A stretch of 13,657 nucleotides of DNA, taken from Synechococcus sp. PL34863bin_39 (GTDB lineage Bacteria > Cyanobacteriota > Cyanobacteriia > PCC-6307 > Cyanobiaceae). The notes beneath the pieces are model-generated. The model saw only the letters and a program-made list of their open reading frames with translations, was not told the origin of the DNA and made no database searches. How positions within the stretch are numbered: position 1 is the stretch's first letter; each line of letters starts with the position of its first letter. This document shows positions 8,168 through 13,657 of the stretch, in pieces. The stretch spans positions 1 to 13,657 of the forward strand of contig WTHL01000195.1 in the NCBI GenBank assembly GCA_011523155.1, in the 5' to 3' direction. The position numbers and the translations under genes were made by a program.

Positions 8168-9307
8168 ATGGCCCACTCCGTCCTGACGGCGCCGATGGCC
8201 ACCATCGGAGTTCCGAGTGAAATCAAGGTTGATGAGCAGCGGGTCGCGCTGACGCCTGATGCCGTCAGGGATCTTGTGACCCAGGGCCTTGAGGTTCGGG
8301 TTCAGGGAGGCGCCGGCTCCGGCGCCGGCATCAGCGATGCAGCCTTTGCCGCCGCCGGCGCACGGATTGTGGAGCGCGAAGAAGCCTGGGCGGCCCACCT
8401 CGTGGTGAAAGTGAAGGAACCGCAGTCGGAGGAATTCTCCTTTCTTCGCGACGACATGGTGCTGTTCACCTACCTGCACCTGGCGGCGTACCCGAAGGTG
8501 GGCGAAGCGCTGCTGGCAGCGGGGACCACGGGGGTGGCCTACGAAACCGTGCAACTGGAGAACGGAAGCCTGCCGCTGCTCGCTCCCATGAGCGAGATCG
8601 CCGGTCGTCTGGCGGCTCAGGTGGGTGCCCACCTGCTTGAACAACCCCATGGAGGACGCGGCGTCCTGATCGGCGGCTGCACAGGCGTTCGCCCCGCCCG
8701 CGTGGTCGTACTGGGTGCTGGAACAGTGGGCTGGAATGCGGCCCGGCTGGCGGCGGCGATGGATGCCGAAGTGATGCTGCTCGATCGCTCCCCTGAGAAA
8801 CTGCGCAGCCTCGAAGCCGACCGGCGCGGGCGCCTGATGAGCGTGGTCAGCAGCCGTGGACTGCTGGAAAGGCTGGTGCCCAGCGCGGATCTGCTGATCG
8901 GAGCGGTCCTCACACCGGGGGGACGGGCACCGACCCTGGTGGACGAGGGGATGGTGCAGCAGATGCGGCCGGGGTCCGTGATCGTCGATGTCGCGATCGA
9001 TCAGGGAGGGTGCGTTGCCACGAGCAGAGAAACCACGCACACCGATCCAACCGTCACGATCCACGGCGTCCAGCACTACGCCGTCGGGAATATGCCTGGG
9101 GCCGTGCCGTTCACCTCCACCGAAGCGCTGGTGAGCGTGACCCTCCCCTACATCCTTGGCATCGCCGGCCGGGGGCTCGAGGAGGCCGTCACCGAACGTC
9201 CTGAACTGCTCTCGGGCCTCAACACTGTGCAAGGAGCGGTCTGTCACCCCGGAGTCGCGAAGGCGCTCGACATGCCCCCGCGTCACCCCATGGCCTGCCT
9301 TCGCTGA
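8168..9307 (+). CDS. ald: Alanine dehydrogenase
   Basis: A 379-residue NAD-dependent enzyme catalysing reversible oxidative deamination of L-alanine to pyruvate and ammonium. Seen: IGVPSEIKVDEQRVALTP (13-30), pyruvate-binding K83 in VVKVKEP, catalytic H104 in TYLHLAAYP, the Rossmann loop VLGAGTVGWNAA (181-192), catalytic D278 in VDVAIDQGG and HYAVGNMPGAVPFTSTEAL (303-321). These residues are each 8 positions later than K75, H96 and D270 of the M. tuberculosis enzyme, so an alternative ATG at 8195 (residue 10) gives the usual family N-terminus. The ATG at 8168 is kept because related cyanobacterial proteins appear to carry a short leader, but neither start has a Shine-Dalgarno site. The gene is 28 bases behind nadE and may be the last gene of that transcript or have its own promoter inside nadE. 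It converges on the YchJ-type gene across 27 bases. Confidence 0.95.
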   Translation: MAHSVLTAPMATIGVPSEIKVDEQRVALTPDAVRDLVTQGLEVRVQGGAGSGAGISDAAFAAAGARIVEREEAWAAHLVVKVKEPQSEEFSFLRDDMVLFTYLHLAAYPKVGEALLAAGTTGVAYETVQLENGSLPLLAPMSEIAGRLAAQVGAHLLEQPHGGRGVLIGGCTGVRPARVVVLGAGTVGWNAARLAAAMDAEVMLLDRSPEKLRSLEADRRGRLMSVVSSRGLLERLVPSADLLIGAVLTPGGRAPTLVDEGMVQQMRPGSVIVDVAIDQGGCVATSRETTHTDPTVTIHGVQHYAVGNMPGAVPFTSTEALVSVTLPYILGIAGRGLEEAVTERPELLSGLNTVQGAVCHPGVAKALDMPPRHPMACLR

Positions 9308-9334
9308 CCGCTCTGAACAACGGGAGCACCGATG

Positions 9335-9772
9335 TCAAAGCGCTCTGCAGTAGTACCAGGCACCATCCAGCTGTCCACCGCGACGCCGGAACAGGGAGTT
9401 CTCCCGCAGAACTCCGCCCCTGCCGGCAGTCCGGTAATGGGCTTCGAACTGCACTGTGCCGTCAAGATCCTCCACATCACCACCGCGAACCACCTGGATC
9501 ACAAGTCCTGTCCAACAGGTCTGTCGACAACTCTGTCTCAGGTCGCGACGACGCTCTGCGGGGGGCACGCCGGGATCTGGATGCGTCTCAATGAGATAGT
9601 CCACCTCCTCCAGGGCATAGGCGGCGTAGCGCGAACGCATCAGCTGCTCAGCGGTGCGGGCCAAACGACGACCACTGTGCAGAGGATGGCAACACACCTG
9701 ATAGACCTCCCCGGAGCCACAGGGGCACCTCTGCTGAAGCACCGGAGCCGCTGGCCCGAATCCCCGTGCCAT
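9335..9772 (-). CDS. YchJ-family (UPF0225) SEC-C motif protein
   Basis: A 145-residue protein of the YchJ family. The N-terminus carries a SEC-C type metal-binding motif, CPCGSG (16-21) followed by CCH (27-29), the arrangement that binds zinc at the C-terminus of SecA. The rest resembles the NTF2-like part of YchJ: AEQLMRSRYAAYALEEVDYLI (41-61), VQFEAHYRT (107-115), ENSLFRRRGGQ and GAWYY near the C-terminus. The biochemical role of YchJ proteins is not established; roles as a zinc- or protein-binding accessory are guesses. The ATG at 9772-9770 shares one base with the TGA of the DUF3326 gene (TGATG), so translational coupling is likely. It is the last gene of the minus-strand run; no T-tract hairpin follows it before ald. 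Confidence 0.87.
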   Translation of the reverse strand: MARGFGPAAPVLQQRCPCGSGEVYQVCCHPLHSGRRLARTAEQLMRSRYAAYALEEVDYLIETHPDPGVPPAERRRDLRQSCRQTCWTGLVIQVVRGGDVEDLDGTVQFEAHYRTAGRGGVLRENSLFRRRGGQLDGAWYYCRAL

Positions 9773-10827
9773 CAGGACAGCTCCCTCAGAGGCGGCAGGG
9801 GACGTTGCAACGACGTCGACGCGATGCCCTCTCTGAGGGTCATCAGAAATCCGGCAGCTTCCAGGTAGGAGCGTGCGCGAAGACGCCGTTGCTCCACGCC
9901 CAACGACGCTGATGTGACCGCCAGAAGCGAGGGATTGTCCACCGTGATGAGGGGGATGTCGCGCTCGAGGCAGGCCAGCAGCGCCTCACCCCCGAGTGCG
10001 CCCTCCGGAACGACGACGGCGCCGAGATGGTCGGCATGGATCAGATCCGGCAGGGGCTGAACCGGCGGCATCACAAGATTGGGCGCATCACTCAGTCCCA
10101 CAAGCACACAGGCCAGGAAGGTGTAAGCCAGCTCTTCCCCTGCAGCCCTTGGATCGAGTTGAGCATCGAGGGGCAACGGTGCCAGGGCCGGGGCATGGGC
10201 GCAGGGAAGCTGAAGATGGCGGACGAGCAGATGACTGATCACCGCTTCGGCCCCGGCCAGGGCATCAACGCCGCTGCCATGGCGGTAAGCCTCCAGGGCG
10301 TCACTGTCGGGGTCTTCTGGAAAACGAGCCACGATGGCAATCGCGGTCGCGCCTGCATCCCTCAGCCGCTCTCCTGCGCGCAGAAGGGCATCGGGCCGCG
10401 ACAGGGTCCCCCAGCTGATTCCACTCTCACCCAGCTCCAGATGCACCCCAAGGGGAACATCCGTCGTCACGACAGGACCGATATCCAGTCCGAGGGTGGC
10501 CCGGCATCCGTCGGCAACCTGCAGGTGTCGGAGATGCATCTCCCGCTCAATGCCGGCATCCATCAACAGACCGACGCGCTGCTGACGCACGGGATGGAGG
10601 CACCAGTCCCCTGCAACAAACCGGTCGAGTCCGTAGCCCTCCACGTAATGGATGCGTGGATCCCGCCAGTAGAGCGCTGCACCATTCATCACGTTGGGAT
10701 GGGTGATCAGACACCCGGAGGCCGCAGCAAGCAGCCGGGCGGAAGGCAGCGCGTCGCCAGCGAACCCTCCGACCTCGCAACCGATCCCAGTCGGCACCAG
10801 CAGCAGTGTCGGCAGCGCGGGCTTCAT
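9772..10827 (-). CDS. DUF3326 family protein of unknown function
   Basis: A 351-residue soluble protein. It matches my memory of DUF3326, a family conserved in cyanobacteria and plant chloroplasts without known activity. Features: LLLVPTGIGCEVGGFAGDALP (8-28), TGIGCE being distinctive; ITHPNVMNGAALYW (41-54); GSGVDALAGAEAVISHLLV (184-202); GLSDAPNL (244-251); and a C-terminal segment with LITVDNPS (293-300). Glycine-rich turns and alternating hydrophobic strands suggest an alpha/beta enzyme-like fold. No signal peptide or membrane helix is apparent. ATG 10827 was chosen because it starts right before the conserved core and leaves a 7-base gap to the upstream gene. ATG 10845 (6 residues longer, overlapping the upstream stop) and a TTG at 10863 are alternatives. 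It sits between the 64-residue protein and the YchJ-type gene in one apparent transcript. Confidence 0.85.
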   Translation of the reverse strand: MKPALPTLLLVPTGIGCEVGGFAGDALPSARLLAAASGCLITHPNVMNGAALYWRDPRIHYVEGYGLDRFVAGDWCLHPVRQQRVGLLMDAGIEREMHLRHLQVADGCRATLGLDIGPVVTTDVPLGVHLELGESGISWGTLSRPDALLRAGERLRDAGATAIAIVARFPEDPDSDALEAYRHGSGVDALAGAEAVISHLLVRHLQLPCAHAPALAPLPLDAQLDPRAAGEELAYTFLACVLVGLSDAPNLVMPPVQPLPDLIHADHLGAVVVPEGALGGEALLACLERDIPLITVDNPSLLAVTSASLGVEQRRLRARSYLEAAGFLMTLREGIASTSLQRPLPPLRELS

Positions 10828-10834
10828 CGCCGGC

Positions 10835-11029
10835 TCAACGGTCATGAAGGAACACCGCCTCAACCTCGATCAAGCGCTGCTCAGTTCCAGGGCGCAGGGA
10901 AATGGCTGTGATGGCCCAGCGAAGCGGGGTGCCGTGTCGGCCCAGTTGATCAAGAAGCCAGCGACGCAACCCGGAGGCGCCCAGGCCGTCCGGCCATGGG
11001 AGAGCAAGACGGCTCGACGCCAGCTTCAT
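10835..11029 (-). CDS. 64-residue protein of unknown function, coupled to ferredoxin gene
   Basis: I do not recognise a named family. The predicted protein is 64 residues, with the feature LPWPDGLGASGLRRWLLDQL (10-29), probably a loop then an amphipathic helix, followed by TPLRWAITAI (34-43) and a final strand-like IEVEAVFLHD (54-63). It has no signal peptide, membrane helix or cysteine. The case for a real gene: its ATG (11029-11027) overlaps the ferredoxin stop as ATGA, it fills the space between ferredoxin and DUF3326 almost exactly (the stop lies 7 bases before the preferred DUF3326 start), and its composition looks like a folded protein rather than an antisense shadow. The alternating helix/strand pattern could suit a small adaptor that binds a partner such as the ferredoxin, but this is speculation. 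Confidence 0.72.
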   Translation of the reverse strand: MKLASSRLALPWPDGLGASGLRRWLLDQLGRHGTPLRWAITAISLRPGTEQRLIEVEAVFLHDR

Positions 11030-11361
11030 TTCTGGTATTGACCGAACTGAGCCTCATACAAGGCATCCTCCTGCCCAGCGAGGATGGTGAGGTCGGAGCG
11101 GGGGTAGGCAACACAGAGCAGGGCGAACCCATCGTCACGGAGTTCCTCCTTGACGCCCATCGCATCGGGCTGATGAACCTCACCGTCCTTGATCCGTGCT
11201 GCGCAGGTCGTGCAGACACCGGCACAGCAGGAACTGGGGATCATCACCCCGGCAGCTTCTGCAGCCGCGAGGACGGTCTGATCGGCGCGACCCTCGAATG
11301 AATGCTGCTGACCGTCGAGCTCAACGGTGATGGAGTAGGTGGACGCTGGGGTGTCGCTCAT
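11026..11361 (-). CDS. Plant-type 2Fe-2S ferredoxin
   Basis: A 111-residue electron carrier. The cluster ligands follow the plant-type pattern C45-X4-C50-X2-C53-X29-C83, in PSSCCAGVCTTCAARI and FALLCVAYPRSD. An extra Cys (C46) directly follows the first ligand where photosynthetic ferredoxins usually have Arg. The beta-grasp N-terminus YSITVELDGQQHSFEG (9-24) is typical. The C-terminus runs about ten residues longer than the photosystem I acceptor PetF (around 97-99 residues), so this is probably a specialised paralogue rather than the main photosynthetic ferredoxin. ATG 11361 was chosen because it begins just before the fold; an in-frame start at 11424 lies inside the preceding oxygenase gene. 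It follows the oxygenase by 32 bases and overlaps the next gene by 4. Its reductase and acceptor partners are not evident in the window. Confidence 0.92.
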   Translation of the reverse strand: MSDTPASTYSITVELDGQQHSFEGRADQTVLAAAEAAGVMIPSSCCAGVCTTCAARIKDGEVHQPDAMGVKEELRDDGFALLCVAYPRSDLTILAGQEDALYEAQFGQYQK

Positions 11362-11393
11362 CCGTCTGGGGCGGTCCGGGAGCAGGCATCCTC

Positions 11394-12095
11394 TCAGGGC
11401 GTGGGACGGGAACAGTGCTGCCAATCCTGAGGATGGGGGGACAGATATTCAGCGGGCGGGCCGAGAGCAGACGACGTGAGCACGAAATCAAAGCTCAGGG
11501 ACACGCGAAGGACATCGGGATCCAGGTTTTCAAGAACGCTGTGATCCAGGCGCGACGGGAAGAACAGAAGCAGCCCTGCCCGTGGGCTGATCGTCCATTG
11601 ACTCTGATTGCAAGGGTGAACCGCGTCGATCGGACCTCCATGGCCGACCGCGAGACCTGGCACCAGTTCGTTGAGTTGCTGGGGGTGGTGCAGACAGAGG
11701 TCACCTGCTGTTCCGCTGCCATCGCCGGTCAGGTAAAGCACGGCGCTGAGATGGGCATTCGGATGATGGTGCCGGCCCACAACCTGCCCACACTCGCTCA
11801 GAACAGGCCAGCAGCGCTGCAGATGCAGATCAATCTCGCTGCAGACAAACCCGGTGGCGTCCAGGTACTCCCAGGCCTTCACGACAACCTGATCCGATAG
11901 AGCCCGGAAATCATCATGGCGATGGAGCTGCCAGATGCCATTGAGGTCCCCGGTCCAGGCACAGCCAGGATCGGGATTGCTGCCGGCCTCCCCCCGCAGC
12001 ATCATCAGACTTTGCAGGCGAGCTGCCGTCTCCAGGGGGTCAAGCGTGAGCTGATCGGTGGCAACAACGGTTGGGAAGAGGGGGTGGAGTTGCAA
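11394..12095 (-). CDS. Putative 2OG-Fe(II) oxygenase family protein (TIGR02466-like)
   Basis: A 233-residue protein resembling the TIGR02466 group of putative 2-oxoglutarate- and Fe(II)-dependent oxygenases, which is common in marine cyanobacteria and their phages. Seen: N-terminal LHPLFPTVV (3-11), the metal-site segment HHHPNAHLSAVLYL (109-122), in which H109-x-H111 matches the family HxHxNS-SGVYYL, and the distal histidine H185 in FFPSRLDHSVLEN (178-190), followed by R197 in LRVSLSFDF, the likely 2-oxoglutarate-binding Arg. These suggest a working iron site. The substrate is unknown. The start is a TTG at 12095; an in-frame TGA lies 18 bases upstream and no other good start is near, so the TTG fits the N-terminal family pattern. 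The promoter should lie within 12096-12155, but I saw no clear -35/-10. It is the first gene of the minus-strand run. Confidence 0.83.
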   Translation of the reverse strand: MQLHPLFPTVVATDQLTLDPLETAARLQSLMMLRGEAGSNPDPGCAWTGDLNGIWQLHRHDDFRALSDQVVVKAWEYLDATGFVCSEIDLHLQRCWPVLSECGQVVGRHHHPNAHLSAVLYLTGDGSGTAGDLCLHHPQQLNELVPGLAVGHGGPIDAVHPCNQSQWTISPRAGLLLFFPSRLDHSVLENLDPDVLRVSLSFDFVLTSSALGPPAEYLSPHPQDWQHCSRPTP

Positions 12096-12155
12096 GAAGC
12101 GTTCACAACATCAGCCTCACCATCCTGCAAACGCGAAGCCGAAACGGACAGACAC

Positions 12156-12181
12156 AAAAAAACCGGCCCATGACGGGCCGG
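12156..12181 (-). terminator. Intrinsic terminator of the atp operon
   Basis: On the minus strand a perfect 7-base GC stem, CCGGCCC (12181-12175) and GGGCCGG (12169-12163), encloses a 5-base loop and is followed at once by seven T residues (12162-12156). It begins 26 bases after the ATP synthase gamma stop. This is a textbook rho-independent terminator that closes the atp transcript before the oxygenase gene begins at 12095. The opposite strand has no T tract after the stem, so it should act in one direction. Confidence 0.92.
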
Positions 12182-12207
12182 CGGTTGGTCAAAGGGGAAG
12201 GAAATGA

Positions 12208-13158
12208 TCAGCCGACGGCGGCTGCACCTCCAGCGACCTCGAGGATCTCCTGCGTGATGGCAGCCTGACGGGCCTTGTTGTAATCCAGTGTGAGCTCTTT
12301 GGCGAGGGCCTTGGCGTTGTCACTGGCGTTGTTCATGGCGGTCATCCGGCTGGCGAGCTCGGAAGCGGCGGATTCCTGCAGAGAACGCAGAAGCTGATTC
12401 TGCAGATAAAGAGGCAGAAGAGCGTTCAACAACTGATCGGGGCTCTGTTCGAAAACAATGTCCGAGGGCACCGAAGGCTGAGCGTTCTCCGGAGCAGATC
12501 CAGCCTCGACACGAAGCTGACCTTCCTTGGTGGTGAGACGGAAGATCTCATCATCAGCAGCCGCGATGCCCTGGGCATCCAGGGGAAGCAGCGTCTGAAC
12601 GACGGGCTTGCAGCTCACGAGGTTGATGAACTTCGTGAAGATGATCTCGACACGGTCTGTGCTGCCGGAGAGGAATTCTGCGAACACCTCATTGGCGATC
12701 GACCCTGCCTCATCAGCGGTGGGGACCTGCTCCAGACCCGTGAAGGTGGCCTGGATCGGATAACTGCGGTTGGTGAAGTAACTGATTGCCTTGCGGCCGA
12801 TCAGCACCAGGTCAACCTTGAAGCCCTGGGACTTGAGCTCCTCGAAACGCTGTTCGGTGCGCTTGATGATGTTCGTGTTGTAACCGCCGCAAAGACCCCG
12901 GTCGCCGGTGACGGCGACGAGAGTGATCGATTCCACGGAGCGCTGCTCCAGGAGAGGGGCGTCAGCATCCTCGAAGCGCATGCGTGCCTGCAGGTTTTCC
13001 AGCAGGCGGGCAAGACGATCCGCGAACGGACGACTGCGCAGAACCTGCTCCTGGGCGCGGCGGACCTTGGCGGCCGCCACGAGACGCATGGCCTCAGTGA
13101 TCTTGCGGGTGTTTTTGACCGATTTGATTCGGTCTCTGATCTCCTTGAGATTTGCCAT
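12208..13158 (-). CDS. atpG: ATP synthase subunit gamma (F1 central stalk)
   Basis: The rotor shaft of F1Fo ATP synthase at the thylakoid or plasma membrane; called atpC in cyanobacterial and chloroplast nomenclature. The protein has 316 residues. The N-terminal coiled-coil helix is [20 protein letters not shown] with [14 protein letters not shown] (20-33). The central domain holds [12 protein letters not shown] (83-94), and the C-terminal helix contains [15 protein letters not shown] (271-285) before [11 protein letters not shown]. Residues about 194-225 are the extra segment of photosynthetic gamma subunits; it lacks the regulatory Cys pair of the land-plant chloroplast protein, as in cyanobacteria generally. 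The ATG 13158 has a good AGGGG site (13170-13166) 7 bases upstream. The upstream gene is atpA, 13 bases away, and a strong terminator follows, so this is the last gene of the operon. Confidence 0.97.
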   Translation of the reverse strand: MANLKEIRDRIKSVKNTRKITEAMRLVAAAKVRRAQEQVLRSRPFADRLARLLENLQARMRFEDADAPLLEQRSVESITLVAVTGDRGLCGGYNTNIIKRTEQRFEELKSQGFKVDLVLIGRKAISYFTNRSYPIQATFTGLEQVPTADEAGSIANEVFAEFLSGSTDRVEIIFTKFINLVSCKPVVQTLLPLDAQGIAAADDEIFRLTTKEGQLRVEAGSAPENAQPSVPSDIVFEQSPDQLLNALLPLYLQNQLLRSLQESAASELASRMTAMNNASDNAKALAKELTLDYNKARQAAITQEILEVAGGAAAVG

Positions 13159-13171
13159 GAGTGAACCCCTA

Positions 13172-13657
13172 TCAGTTGGCGGTGGCCAGCATGGTGGAGG
13201 TGACTTCGCTGATGGCCTCCTTGAGAATGGCCTCAGCTTCAGGGCTGAGGACCTTCTCAGTCTGAATCTTCTGGATGAAGTCAGGCTTGTTGCTCTTCAG
13301 GTATTCGCGCAGTTCACGGGAGAACTGAACCACCTGCTCCACAGGAACATCATCGATAAGGCCCTTCACGCCGGCGTACACGATGGCGACCTGCTCAGCC
13401 AGGATCAGCGGACTGAACTGAGGTTGCTTGAGCAGCTCACGCAGACGCTTACCGCGGCCGAGCTGCTGCTGCGTGGCGGCATCCAGATCGGAAGCGAACT
13501 GGGAGAAGGCAGCCAGCTCGTCGAACTGAGCCAGCTCGAGCTTCAGCGTGCCGGCAATCTTCTTGATGGCCTTGGTCTGGGCAGCACCACCAACACGGCT
13601 CACGGAAATACCCACGTTGATCGCAGGACGGAGACCGGAGTTGAAGAGGTCGGAGCT
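13172..13657 (-). CDS. atpA: ATP synthase subunit alpha, C-terminal part (5' end outside window)
   Basis: The frame is open to the right edge, giving the last 161 residues of F1 subunit alpha. The first visible residues, [20 protein letters not shown], are the conserved segment that carries Arg, Pro and Ala of the interface with beta; then [35 protein letters not shown] and the C-terminal helical bundle up to [15 protein letters not shown]. The alpha subunit forms the alpha3beta3 ring with beta and holds the noncatalytic nucleotide sites. The sequence is typical and shows no frameshift. The GTG at 13615 is an internal codon, not a start. The stop is 13 bases before the gamma start, consistent with the atpA-atpC order of cyanobacterial atp operons. 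Confidence 0.97.
   Translation of the reverse strand, partial: SSDLFNSGLRPAINVGISVSRVGGAAQTKAIKKIAGTLKLELAQFDELAAFSQFASDLDAATQQQLGRGKRLRELLKQPQFSPLILAEQVAIVYAGVKGLIDDVPVEQVVQFSRELREYLKSNKPDFIQKIQTEKVLSPEAEAILKEAISEVTSTMLATAN

Noticed and set aside
8309..8326. Perfect 8-base inverted repeat with a 2-base spacer (GGCGCCGG/CCGGCGCC) near the 5' end of ald
   Set aside because: It lies wholly in coding sequence for the Gly/Ala/Ser-rich segment GGAGSGAG and follows from GC-rich Gly and Ala codons; no regulatory context supports it.
7402..9286. Long minus-strand open frames opposite nadE and ald
   Set aside because: They mirror two enzymes with intact catalytic motifs, lack family resemblance and are antisense shadows.
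9308..9334. Possible terminator between the convergent ald and YchJ-type genes
   Set aside because: Only a 4-5 base imperfect stem with a long loop and no T tract is visible; too weak to call.
12096..12155. Promoter of the oxygenase-ferredoxin run
   Set aside because: The position is expected from context, but I could not identify a -10 or -35 element with confidence.
12577..12591. Redox-regulatory Cys pair in the gamma subunit insertion
   Set aside because: The insertion is present, but the segment reads [12 protein letters not shown], with no Cys pair, as expected for cyanobacteria.

Overview
The window looks like a piece of a marine Synechococcus/Cyanobium-type cyanobacterial chromosome. 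The evidence is a PSRP-3/Ycf65 ribosomal protein gene (known from cyanobacteria and plastids), an ATP synthase gamma subunit with the cyanobacterial central insertion, a DUF3326 gene (cyanobacteria and plants), a HAD phosphatase of the small cyanobacterial TIGR01548 type, high G+C content by eye, and very tight gene packing. The assignment to marine picocyanobacteria is an inference; no rRNA or taxon-specific marker is present.

Layout. (1) Positions 1-458, minus: PSRP-3/Ycf65, cut by the left edge. (2) 524-2039, plus: a fructose-6-phosphate aldolase-type protein and a HAD phosphatase, 10 bases apart. (3) 2073-3449, minus: Xaa-Pro aminopeptidase P, convergent with the HAD gene and divergent from the next cluster, with only 11 bases between the two start codons. 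(4) 3461-9307, plus: a five-gene run of a DUF21/CBS membrane protein, a DUF697-type GTPase, nadD, nadE and ald. The first three genes are joined by 4-base stop/start overlaps; the later gaps are 7 and 28 bases. (5) 9335-12095, minus: a five-gene run read from the right, of a 2OG-Fe(II) oxygenase-like protein, a plant-type 2Fe-2S ferredoxin, a 64-residue unknown protein, a DUF3326 protein and a YchJ-type SEC-C protein. Most of its junctions overlap or nearly touch. (6) 12156-13657, minus: an intrinsic terminator, the ATP synthase gamma gene and the 3' end of atpA, i.e. the distal end of an atp operon.

How the genes may work together. NadD and NadE carry out the last two steps of NAD synthesis, and alanine dehydrogenase uses NAD. 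Why a G protein and a CBS membrane protein precede them is unknown. In the minus cluster, an iron oxygenase, an electron carrier, a tiny unknown protein, a DUF3326 protein and a putative metal-binding SEC-C protein share one apparent transcript. This is the best candidate here for an undescribed functional unit, but no function can be read from the sequence.

Most of the window is ordinary conserved core genome. I saw no tRNA, rRNA, insertion sequence, phage gene, CRISPR array or attachment site. No stretch longer than about 115 bases lacks a gene. Start codons are a recurrent issue: three genes (pepP, the GTPase and the oxygenase) appear to begin with TTG.
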